Assembly (NCBI GenBank): GCA_003168335.1
Contig: PMSM01000010.1
Span: 657,588-721,587 of the forward strand
Length of the DNA: 64,000 bases
Source: Blastocatellia bacterium
Lineage (GTDB): Bacteria > Acidobacteriota > Blastocatellia > Pyrinomonadales > Pyrinomonadaceae
Direction of reading: 5' to 3'
Below the pieces are notes generated by a model. The model searched no databases, was not told the origin of the DNA, and saw only the letters and a list, made by a program, of their open reading frames with translations. Position numbers and translations under genes: made by a program. Shown in pieces: positions 18,218-25,780 of the stretch; position 1 is the first letter of the stretch, and every line of letters starts with the position of its first letter.

Positions 18218-19996
18218 ATGGCGATGCCAGAGCAGATTGTGCAAATCGAAACCGCGCTACGCGCGCGGTTCTTCCCGTATGTTCCGAAAGTTGAAATAGC
18301 AGGTAGAGAGGACTGGACCGAGGATCAGCACGATCTTGATCGGCTTTCACGAGCTTTATCGGGATACGCACTAGTTGGTTTATCTGGAATTGATGACGCC
18401 CTTGCGGCCGGGGCCATAACAGATGGAAAGGACGATGGCGGGATAGATGCACTTTATTTTGATCGCCCAGGTAATCGACTCATTCTCATTCAATCAAAAT
18501 TCAAGCGCACTGGTGCTTCACCGTCCCAGGCAGAAAACCTCAAGACAATCAACGGCATTAGAGCAATTCAAAGCCGACAATTTGATGGATTCAATCAGGC
18601 TTTTCAAAGTCGGTTGGATGAAATCGAAGAAGCGTTAGACACACCTGGGGTGCCTATGGAAGTCGTCTTGTGTTTTCTGGGGAATACTGCGAATCTCAGC
18701 CCACACGTCACCAATGACTTGAATGCCCTCCAAGCCGAAATAAACGGGCTGACCGAACGGATGAGCTGGCGCGCTGTTGGGCGCGAAGCTATTCACGGTT
18801 GGCTACTTGCCGAGCAGGTACCAGCGAATGTCGATGCTCAAATAACTCTTGAGAATTGGGCTGGGGTAACTGCCCCCCGAAAGGCGGTTTATGGCCAGAT
18901 TAGAGCGGCCGCATTGGCGGAGATTGTCGCCAACAACGGCAGCGCGCTCTTCCAGCGAAATCTTCGTCACTATCTGGGGTCGATCGGCATTAATGTGGCA
19001 ATTGAGAGAACCGTAAGGGGACAGCCTGGCGATTTCTTTTACTTGAATAATGGCCTAACAGCAGTCGCTGAAAGAATCACTCAAGCAGTGGGAACTCCTG
19101 CTCAATGCGCTTTTGGCCTAACAAACGTCTCGATTGTCAACGGTGCCCAGACTGCAGGCGCAATCGCGAACGCTGCGATCTCCGGTGAGATTTCTGCCAA
19201 TGCGAAGGTGCTCATCACAATAATCGAAATTGGCGCGCAGGGGGATGACATTGGATTTCGCATCACCCGCGCCCGCAACCATCAAAACGTCGTTCGAGGA
19301 ATCGACTTCGCGGCTCTTGACCCTGAACAGGAGCGGCTGCGCCAGGAATTAGCGTTGTTGGGAATCACTTACTATTACCGCCCGTCGGCTGAGGCACGAA
19401 CACGCCGCGATGATGCGTTTACGTTGGAGGAAGCCGTCGTTGCGATGGCATGTCTGTCATTCCCGGTGCTAACCAGCGATGATATTGGACGCTTACGGAG
19501 GCCGAATCACGCAGTTGACTTTGTAGTTACCGCCAAGAACGAAGTCGGTCGGTTGTGGGATCAAGAAGGGTCGTATTATGCTCGCCTCTTTGACGGACAC
19601 ACATCGGGTCTTAGGATGTGCCGGTTGGTCCAGATCTTTCGGTTTGTGGATCTGATTCTAGCGGCGACTGAACGTTCGGAGAACGCATATCATAGGAGAA
19701 TGTTTTTTCGGCACGGGCGTTTCTTTGTGATGGCCTTCGTTGCGCACCGCTCTGCGGATGTAATCCGACGTGCCGAGGCTACCTTGTCAACAGCTGACAG
19801 GACGTTGTTGTCACAGCGAACGAACGAGTTGGCGGAAATGATTTACGCCCAGTCAGAGGCTTTGCAAGCAGTTAAGGGATATCTCTCGATATTTCGAAAT
19901 CTAACCGACTCCCAACCGCTTGCTGACGGTGTACTGAGGCGACTTAGCGAGCAGGACGCTCAACGTGATGTGCTGCCCTTGCCGCCGCCGAATTAG
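18218..19996 (+). CDS. AIPR-family abortive-infection protein with nuclease-like N-terminus
   Basis: 592 residues. The central part is an AIPR domain: LFQRNLRHYLG at 244-254, FYLNNGLT at 274-281 and IVNGAQT at 306-312, the family's hallmark segments. The N-terminal 100 residues contain DDGGIDALYFD...LILIQSKF, with Asp77 and Gln92-x-Lys94, the D-(Q/E)xK arrangement of Mrr-like PD-(D/E)xK nucleases. AIPR proteins are linked to phage resistance and to restriction systems; direct biochemistry is scarce. The start is three bases after the helicase stop and the methyltransferase follows 23 bases on, so translation is likely coupled. In related loci a small DUF4391 protein often holds this slot. Confidence 0.85.
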   Translation: MAMPEQIVQIETALRARFFPYVPKVEIAGREDWTEDQHDLDRLSRALSGYALVGLSGIDDALAAGAITDGKDDGGIDALYFDRPGNRLILIQSKFKRTGASPSQAENLKTINGIRAIQSRQFDGFNQAFQSRLDEIEEALDTPGVPMEVVLCFLGNTANLSPHVTNDLNALQAEINGLTERMSWRAVGREAIHGWLLAEQVPANVDAQITLENWAGVTAPRKAVYGQIRAAALAEIVANNGSALFQRNLRHYLGSIGINVAIERTVRGQPGDFFYLNNGLTAVAERITQAVGTPAQCAFGLTNVSIVNGAQTAGAIANAAISGEISANAKVLITIIEIGAQGDDIGFRITRARNHQNVVRGIDFAALDPEQERLRQELALLGITYYYRPSAEARTRRDDAFTLEEAVVAMACLSFPVLTSDDIGRLRRPNHAVDFVVTAKNEVGRLWDQEGSYYARLFDGHTSGLRMCRLVQIFRFVDLILAATERSENAYHRRMFFRHGRFFVMAFVAHRSADVIRRAEATLSTADRTLLSQRTNELAEMIYAQSEALQAVKGYLSIFRNLTDSQPLADGVLRRLSEQDAQRDVLPLPPPN

Positions 19997-20019
19997 CGTC
20001 CTACGCAGCAGGAGCAATT

Positions 20020-21660
20020 GTGGATAGAAAACAGAAGCTCGAGCTCACATGGATTGGAAAGGAAAACAGGCCGCGGCTGGAACCGCGGATTCTGCTTGAA
20101 GACCCTTCGCTTTCCTACCATGCTGCGCATCGAGTTACTGAAAATGACATCTTCGACAATCGATTGATCTTTGGCGACAACTTGCTCGCGCTAAAGGCGC
20201 TTGAGCAAGAGTTTGCAGGAAAGATTAAGTGCATCTACATCGATCCTCCTTACAATACCGGTAGCGCCTTTGAGCATTATGATGACGGTATCGAACACTC
20301 GCTCTGGCTGTCGTTGATACGGGATCGGCTAAACATCATCTGCAATCTACTGTCGCCTCAAGGTTCATTGTGGGTTAACTTGGACGATACTGAGGCGCAT
20401 TACTGCAAAGTCCTCTGTGACGAGATATTTGGTCGGCAGAATTTTCTCGGCAATCTGATCTGGGAGAAGTCGGACAGTCCAAGAATGGATGCTGAATTTT
20501 TCTCCTCGCGGCACGATCACCTGTTGGTTTATGCGAAAGATCGGTCGCAGACATCATGGAACCGAGTCCCTGTTACCGAAGAAGGGCTTGAACACTATAA
20601 TAAGGTGGACGGAAACGGACGTAAGTACTACCTCAAACCATTGCGAGCGATGGGAGGGCAAGGCGATAGTCGTACGGCTCGGCCCACGTTGTATTTTGCC
20701 ATGATTGCCCCTGACGGGTCGGAAGTATTTCCAAAGCGCCAAGACGGCACAGATGGGGCGTGGAGGTGGAACGCGACTAAGGCTGAGAAAGAAAAGGATC
20801 GGATCGACTGGATCGAGGGTCGGAATGGCTGGACTCCGTATTATAGGCTTTACGCGGATGAGAACGCGGGTCGCCCAGCCGAAACGATTTGGCATCATGG
20901 CGAAGTGGGAAGCAATCGAACTTCAAAGGCAGAAATCAAACAACTATTTCCTGACCTCGTCCCCTTTGCAACCCCTAAACCTGAGGGATTGCTTCGACGT
21001 GTTCTGACGGTCGCCAGCTTGCCTGGCGATTGGGTGCTCGATTCTTTTGCCGGTTCCGGCACGACGGGCGCGGTCGCCCAAAAAATGGGTCGGCGCTGGA
21101 TCATGGCTGAGCTAGGTGACCACATTCATACTCACATCATTCCACGTTTGAAGAAAGTTATTGATGGCGAAGATCCAGGTGGTATGACGGAATCACTCGA
21201 CTGGATGGGTGGTGGCGGATTTCGCTATTACCGTCTGGCGCCTTCGCTTTTGGAAAAAGACAAGTGGGGCAACTGGGTCATCAACAAGCAGTACAACGCT
21301 ACGATGCTGGCCGAAGCATTGTGCAAGCTGGAAGGATTCAAGTATGCGCCGAGCGATGCCATCTACTGGCAGCACGGGCATTCGACCGAGCGCGACTTTA
21401 TCTATGTCACGACCGCCCACCTGACTCGCGATCAGCTTCAACAACTCTCCGACGAAGTCGGGACAGAGCGGTCGCTGCTGGTGCTGTGCACAGCTTTTCG
21501 CGCGCGGGCCGATCAATTTTCGAATCTGACTGTAAAGAAGATTCCCCGGGCCGTGCTCTCGCGCTGCGAGTGGGGCCACGACGATTACAGCTTGCAGGTA
21601 GAGAACTTGCCGCAAGCTCCGCCCGAGCGAGGACAGCAAATACTGTTCGAAGAAGACTAG
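20020..21660 (+). CDS. Type III-like DNA methyltransferase (Mod, beta class)
   Basis: 546 residues from a GTG preceded by AGGAG at seven bases. Motif IV DPPYNTG is at 75-81 and motif I FAGSGTT at about 343-349, i.e. catalytic motif before the AdoMet-binding motif, the beta-class order usual for N6-adenine or N4-cytosine type III Mod subunits. A domain of about 190 residues follows motif I (from KVIDGEDPGGMTESLDW), likely for subunit contact, and a target recognition region lies between the motifs. It should methylate the site that the following Res subunit would otherwise cleave. Confidence 0.9.
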   Translation: MDRKQKLELTWIGKENRPRLEPRILLEDPSLSYHAAHRVTENDIFDNRLIFGDNLLALKALEQEFAGKIKCIYIDPPYNTGSAFEHYDDGIEHSLWLSLIRDRLNIICNLLSPQGSLWVNLDDTEAHYCKVLCDEIFGRQNFLGNLIWEKSDSPRMDAEFFSSRHDHLLVYAKDRSQTSWNRVPVTEEGLEHYNKVDGNGRKYYLKPLRAMGGQGDSRTARPTLYFAMIAPDGSEVFPKRQDGTDGAWRWNATKAEKEKDRIDWIEGRNGWTPYYRLYADENAGRPAETIWHHGEVGSNRTSKAEIKQLFPDLVPFATPKPEGLLRRVLTVASLPGDWVLDSFAGSGTTGAVAQKMGRRWIMAELGDHIHTHIIPRLKKVIDGEDPGGMTESLDWMGGGGFRYYRLAPSLLEKDKWGNWVINKQYNATMLAEALCKLEGFKYAPSDAIYWQHGHSTERDFIYVTTAHLTRDQLQQLSDEVGTERSLLVLCTAFRARADQFSNLTVKKIPRAVLSRCEWGHDDYSLQVENLPQAPPERGQQILFEED

Positions 21661-21756
21661 AGTTTCGCGCGGTTAACCGGGGGCCGTGATTGAGTTAATG
21701 CGCCTTGCTGGCGTTGAGTAAGAAGTTGCTGACCAACTTGACTGCTGGAAATTGAG

Positions 21757-24444
21757 ATGAATCGTCACATTAATGCCATCGCGGGTCGCCTCAGCTTGCG
21801 CGCGCCTCAGCGGCAGTCGCTGGAGATTCTTGACCGAATCACCGAGATTGCGCCGCCGAAGAAAGACGCTGATATCCAAGGCGCGCTTGAGGCAATCCGC
21901 AGCGAGTTTCCCTCGGTAGAAGACTTCGAACGAGACTTTCCTTCTTTGTGCTTTGCCCTGGCGACAGGTGTAGGGAAGACCCGCTTGATGGGAGCGTTCA
22001 TTAGCTACTTGCACCTGGCCCACGGCTTCAATAACTTCTTTGTCCTTGCGCCGAACCTGACCATCTACAACAAGTTGATTACGGACTTTACTCCGAACAC
22101 GTCCAAGTACGTCTTTACGGGCATCGCGGAGTTTGCCGTCGACGCGCCGACGATTATTACAGGCGACAATTACGAAGGGATGGCCGGCACGCTTTTCGAT
22201 CAACTGCACAGATGTAAGGTCAATATCTTCAACATCTCAAAAATTACTTCGGAAGTTCGAGGCGGGAGATCACCCCGGATCAAGCGTCTGTCTGAATATA
22301 TTGGCGAGAGCTATTTCCAATATCTCGCCGAAATGCCCGATCTGGTTCTCATCATGGACGAATCGCATCGCTATCGGGCCTCGGCTGGTGTGCGCGCGAT
22401 TAATGAACTAAAGCCGGTGTTAGGCCTGGAACTGACTGCGACTCCTTTCGTCGAAACCACTCGCGGGCCAGTTCCTTTCAAGAATGTCATCTATGACTAT
22501 GCGCTGGGCAGGGCAATGGCCGATGGCTTTGTTAAGGAGCCAGCCGTTGTCACGCGGAAAGATTTCGATCCGAAGGGAATGTCCCCCGATGAAATCGAGA
22601 AGCTGAAGCTCGAAGATGGGGTGCGTTTGCACGAGAGCGTGAAGGTTGAACTGGAGACCTACGCCCGTGAGTCTGGGAGGCACATTGTTAAGCCCTTTCT
22701 GCTCGTAATCGCACGCGATACTACGCATGCGAGCCAGTTACTTCAAATGATCAAGGACGAGGGTTTCTTTGAGGGACGTTATAAAGAAAAGGTTATTCAA
22801 GTTGATTCGAGTAAGACGGGCAAAGAAGAAGACGAAATGGTCGAGCGGTTGCTCAGGGTCGAGCATCGCGACGAACCTACTGAGATTGTCATTCACGTCA
22901 ATATGCTGAAAGAAGGTTGGGACGTGACTAATCTCTACACGATCGTGCCTTTGCGCGCGGCGAATGCTCGTACTTTGATCGAGCAGTCCATTGGTCGCGG
23001 ACTACGGTTGCCGTACGGAAAGCGCACCGGAGTAACTGCGGTAGATCGGCTGAACATCGTAGCTCACGACAGGTTTCAGGAAATTGTTGACGAAGCAAGA
23101 CGAGCTGATTCGCCGATTCAGATGCAAACCGTGATTCTCGACCCGGCCCAGCTTCAGAGCAAGACGGTCACTGTAGTTTCTCAATCACGTCTGGCGATTG
23201 ATCTCGGCATTCAGCCTGACAACCAAACGACCAGCACTTTCGTCCTGCCAAGCTCGGCACCGGTGTTTACTAAGCCAGAGGACCAGAAGGTAGCCCAAAT
23301 CACTTACGAGGTGATTCGAGAGTTCGAGAACCGACCGCAAAGGCTGCCATCGTTGACACACCTGTCGAAGCCGGACATCCAGGCTGAAATCGTGCGCGAA
23401 GTTACGGCACGGTACGCCCCTGTTCAGCCCGGACTCGAAGGGGTAGTGGAAGCGCCTGACATAACCGATATCGTTGTCAGGACTACTGAATTGACCGCGC
23501 GGCGGATGATAGATATCCCAAGGATACTGATCCTTCCAACTGGAGAGGTGAAGTCAGGTTTCAAGTCCTTCAAGCTGGACCTGCTTAACATCAATTATCC
23601 ACCAATCTCAGACGAGCTGTGGGCGCAAAACCTAAGGGATGGGAAATCGGAAAGGGTTGTGTTGGGCAAAGGTGGTATGGAAGAACAGCGACTCGAAGAC
23701 TATGTCGTCAGCGGACTCGTTGATTTCAATGATGTGTCTTACGAGGATCACGCTGACATGCTTTACGACCTCGCGTCGCAGGTCGTAAACCATTTCAATT
23801 CGTATCTCAAGGAGAATGAGGCGGGCCGGATTCTGCGTGTGTATCAGCGCGAAATTGCTCGCCTGATTCACGCGCAGATGCAGGACCATTACTGGGAAAA
23901 TACGGTTGACTATGAGGTCAAGATCAGCAAGGGCTTCACTGACCTGAAGCCACAACGAGCCTATACGCAGGTCGCGGGGGAGGCCTTACACGACTTTCGT
24001 AAGTCTCCCAAGGACAAAAGCAATATGTCTCGGTACCTGTTCGGGGGGTTCGAACACTGCCTGTATAACCAGGAGAAGTTTCAATCAGAAGCTGAGCGTA
24101 TCCTAGCGGTAATCCTTGATCGCGAATCTTTGAAATGGTTCAAGCCGGCAAAGGGCCAATTCCAAATCTTTTATAAATGGGGTGTCGATCCTTTGGAGTA
24201 TCAGCCGGATTTTGTCGCGGAAACCGACGACACGATCTTCATGCTTGAGCCCAAAGCCAAAAACGAAATGACCGATCCGCAAGTGATCGCTAAGCGAGAC
24301 GTGGCTGTGAAGTGGTGCCATAACGCCAGCAAGCATGCGGCGAGTTACGGCGGAAAACCTTGGAAATATCTCCTTATCCCGCACGACGTACTTTCGGAGA
24401 ATATGACGATCAAGGGCTTGGCAGATCGGTTTGCAGTTTCGTAG
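21757..24444 (+). CDS. Type III-like restriction helicase-nuclease (Res)
   Basis: 895 residues. SF2 helicase motifs: ATGVGKT with GVGKT at 71-75, DESH at 201-204, LTATPF, then NMLKEGWDVTNLYTIVPLRAA and QSIGRGLRLPYG. The C-terminus has a PD-(D/E)xK nuclease: Asp818 in QPDF and Glu831-x-Lys833 in LEPKAK. Both ATPase and nuclease residues are intact. It is slightly shorter than typical EcoP15I Res (about 970). It follows the methyltransferase by 96 bases. In a type III enzyme, Res cuts after translocation between two inversely oriented unmethylated sites. Confidence 0.9.
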   Translation: MNRHINAIAGRLSLRAPQRQSLEILDRITEIAPPKKDADIQGALEAIRSEFPSVEDFERDFPSLCFALATGVGKTRLMGAFISYLHLAHGFNNFFVLAPNLTIYNKLITDFTPNTSKYVFTGIAEFAVDAPTIITGDNYEGMAGTLFDQLHRCKVNIFNISKITSEVRGGRSPRIKRLSEYIGESYFQYLAEMPDLVLIMDESHRYRASAGVRAINELKPVLGLELTATPFVETTRGPVPFKNVIYDYALGRAMADGFVKEPAVVTRKDFDPKGMSPDEIEKLKLEDGVRLHESVKVELETYARESGRHIVKPFLLVIARDTTHASQLLQMIKDEGFFEGRYKEKVIQVDSSKTGKEEDEMVERLLRVEHRDEPTEIVIHVNMLKEGWDVTNLYTIVPLRAANARTLIEQSIGRGLRLPYGKRTGVTAVDRLNIVAHDRFQEIVDEARRADSPIQMQTVILDPAQLQSKTVTVVSQSRLAIDLGIQPDNQTTSTFVLPSSAPVFTKPEDQKVAQITYEVIREFENRPQRLPSLTHLSKPDIQAEIVREVTARYAPVQPGLEGVVEAPDITDIVVRTTELTARRMIDIPRILILPTGEVKSGFKSFKLDLLNINYPPISDELWAQNLRDGKSERVVLGKGGMEEQRLEDYVVSGLVDFNDVSYEDHADMLYDLASQVVNHFNSYLKENEAGRILRVYQREIARLIHAQMQDHYWENTVDYEVKISKGFTDLKPQRAYTQVAGEALHDFRKSPKDKSNMSRYLFGGFEHCLYNQEKFQSEAERILAVILDRESLKWFKPAKGQFQIFYKWGVDPLEYQPDFVAETDDTIFMLEPKAKNEMTDPQVIAKRDVAVKWCHNASKHAASYGGKPWKYLLIPHDVLSENMTIKGLADRFAVS

Positions 24445-24806
24445 TATGGGCGCACTGGGATTATTTTGACTACCCCCACAAATGCTCGCGGGGGAAACAT
24501 GGGACAGGAATACGCGCGTATAGGGCGAAATAGGATCATTTTAAGTTCACTCCCAGCGACCGCAACCCGTACTAAGATCAATTAGTTATAAATTGGAAGG
24601 AATTGGATCAACGGGTAAACCTGCATTCATAACCCCAAGGTCGGCAGTTCTAGTCGACCGGCGGCCATTCTTTTCCGAAAAGCTGGAGTGAGGATGGGGC
24701 TAAGATGGTGGCGAGACGTGTTGATACGTAGCCAGCCGAAGGGTAGTGCCCTTTGAAATCTGGGCTCTGCATTTGTGGCATGTGGTTTGTTCGATTGAGT
24801 TGCAAG
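24445..24806. other. Gap after the defence operon
   Basis: No open frame looks coding. A GC-rich hairpin (CCCCC at about 24473, CGGGGG near 24490) without a T-tract lies 30 bases past the Res stop and may end the transcript. The rest includes a tRNA-like fragment listed separately. Confidence 0.45.
24621..24667 (+). other. tRNA-Met-like 3' fragment (decayed attachment site?)
   Basis: The order is CTGCA-TTCATAA (anticodon loop with CAT), AAGGTCGGCAGTTCTAGTC (variable region and T arm) and GACCGGCGGCCA. The 3' anticodon stem and the T stem no longer pair fully and no D arm or acceptor 5' strand is convincing, so it is a degenerate copy. It sits 180 bases past the end of the Res gene. If it is an attachment remnant, its orientation puts the element to the left, covering the defence operon. 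Confidence 0.45.
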
Positions 24807-25166
24807 TCACCTTCTCCACAACGCAATTAGTCCCATGAGAACGCCACCCAAACCGACGAGCATTGCGACGATTTGCGCGTAGTAGGCAACGCGCTTGTTG
24901 CGTCGTTCAATTCTTGCGTCTTCTTTCTTAATCTCGGCGTCTTCAATTCGGAACATCAGCCGAGCTTTTCCTTCTTCACTCAGCCAACGGTTGCCTAATA
25001 GCTCAAGTTCCTCCGGTCTCATTCCGGCTTCAATATTCTCCTCGAAATCATCATCCCACCAGCTAGGATCGTTCGGCACTTCGACATTTAACCTCCACGC
25101 GCGGAGCTTCAAGCGTTCGGTTTCTCGACATTCAGCCTTGATGAAATCATGCCGGGAGGATCCCAT
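24807..25166 (-). CDS. Small tail-anchored protein of unknown function
   Basis: 119 residues. The first 95 are charged, with tryptophan-rich NDPSWWDDDFEENIEAGMRPEELELLGNRWLSEEGKARLMF, then a basic helix (IEDAEIKKEDARIERRNKRVAYY) and one C-terminal membrane segment (IVAMLVGLGGVLMGLIALW). The ATG overlaps the end of the ribbon-helix-helix gene as TAAATG and uses AAGGAG inside that gene, so the two are translationally coupled. I do not know the family. Confidence 0.65.
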   Translation of the reverse strand: MGSSRHDFIKAECRETERLKLRAWRLNVEVPNDPSWWDDDFEENIEAGMRPEELELLGNRWLSEEGKARLMFRIEDAEIKKEDARIERRNKRVAYYAQIVAMLVGLGGVLMGLIALWRR

Positions 25167-25358
25167 TTATTCTCCTTGTGAAGCTGCGGCTTGTTTCAGT
25201 GTGTGACGCATCCAAGCGGACAGAGATTCATGCTCGCTGGCGTCTGCTGCCTTGGTAAATAGCTTCGCTTCTTCAGCGGTCAATCGCATCGGAACGATCT
25301 TCCCTTTGACGTGGCCCTTTGGTAGCGGAGGTCGCCCGCGCTTCTTAGCTTTCGGCAT
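25167..25358 (-). CDS. Ribbon-helix-helix (CopG/Arc-type) DNA-binding protein
   Basis: 63 residues from ATG at 25358 (MPKAKKRGRPPLPKG). The basic N-terminus and GKIVPMRLTAEEAKLFTKAADASEHESLSAWMRHTLKQAA fit the strand-helix-helix fold used by CopG, MobC and plasmid or antitoxin repressors. AGGGAG lies 11 bases upstream of this ATG, and an earlier in-frame start at 25388 would overlap the preceding gene more. It overlaps the end of the 104-residue gene by 14 bases. It may repress this small operon at the AT-rich inverted sequence near 25736. Confidence 0.7.
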   Translation of the reverse strand: MPKAKKRGRPPLPKGHVKGKIVPMRLTAEEAKLFTKAADASEHESLSAWMRHTLKQAAASQGE

Positions 25359-25659
25359 TTGCTTCTTGCTCCCTGAACATGCCAGCAATCGCCACTTGTA
25401 CGGCCTTGAGTGGCGATGTAGCTGGCGGTAAATGTAAGACGGTTATGTGTTGCTGGGGTTTGTCTGGATCGTCTGTATCGTGCGACCAAGCGTAGACGCG
25501 GGAAGCCCTAGGATGATCGTGCAGATTAAAGACTTCGACGTTGCCTTCCCACACCGTTGCGCCTTGAAAAGTCTCTTTCACTGGGACGCTTTCAACATGC
25601 GTGGCAAAGCTGCCGTGCAGCTTGCGGATCACGTCTTGCAATTCCTGAATGTTGTTCAC
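25345..25659 (-). CDS. Unrecognised 104-aa protein, first gene of a small operon
   Basis: The frame starts with GTG at 25659 after a GAGG about eight bases upstream. The product (NNIQELQDVIRKLHGSFATHVESVPVKE..., ending AVQVAIAGMFREQEANAES) has an alpha/beta pattern and no membrane segment. I do not recognise it. The tight overlap with the ribbon-helix-helix gene and the coupled tail-anchored protein make this a three-gene unit, as in small plasmid or island operons. Confidence 0.6.
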   Translation of the reverse strand: MNNIQELQDVIRKLHGSFATHVESVPVKETFQGATVWEGNVEVFNLHDHPRASRVYAWSHDTDDPDKPQQHITVLHLPPATSPLKAVQVAIAGMFREQEANAES

Positions 25660-25728
25660 GATGCGGCCTCGATTAGTCTTTTTTCAGGACGTTTGGCATC
25701 GTTTCCTTATCTCCTCAACTTGAAGATA

Positions 25729-25757
25729 CGTGTATTACTTAATATACATTCTGTCAA
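25729..25757 (-). promoter_or_regulatory. Promoter and possible operator of the ribbon-helix-helix operon
   Basis: TTGACA (25752-25757 on the minus strand) is a perfect -35 box; 17 bases on is TACACG, a weak -10. The spacer holds GTATATTAAGTAATAC, with outer half sites GTAT and ATAC, in an AT-rich patch suited to a small repressor. Confidence 0.45.
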
Positions 25758-25780
25758 GCATTATTCGTCATACGGTTAAT

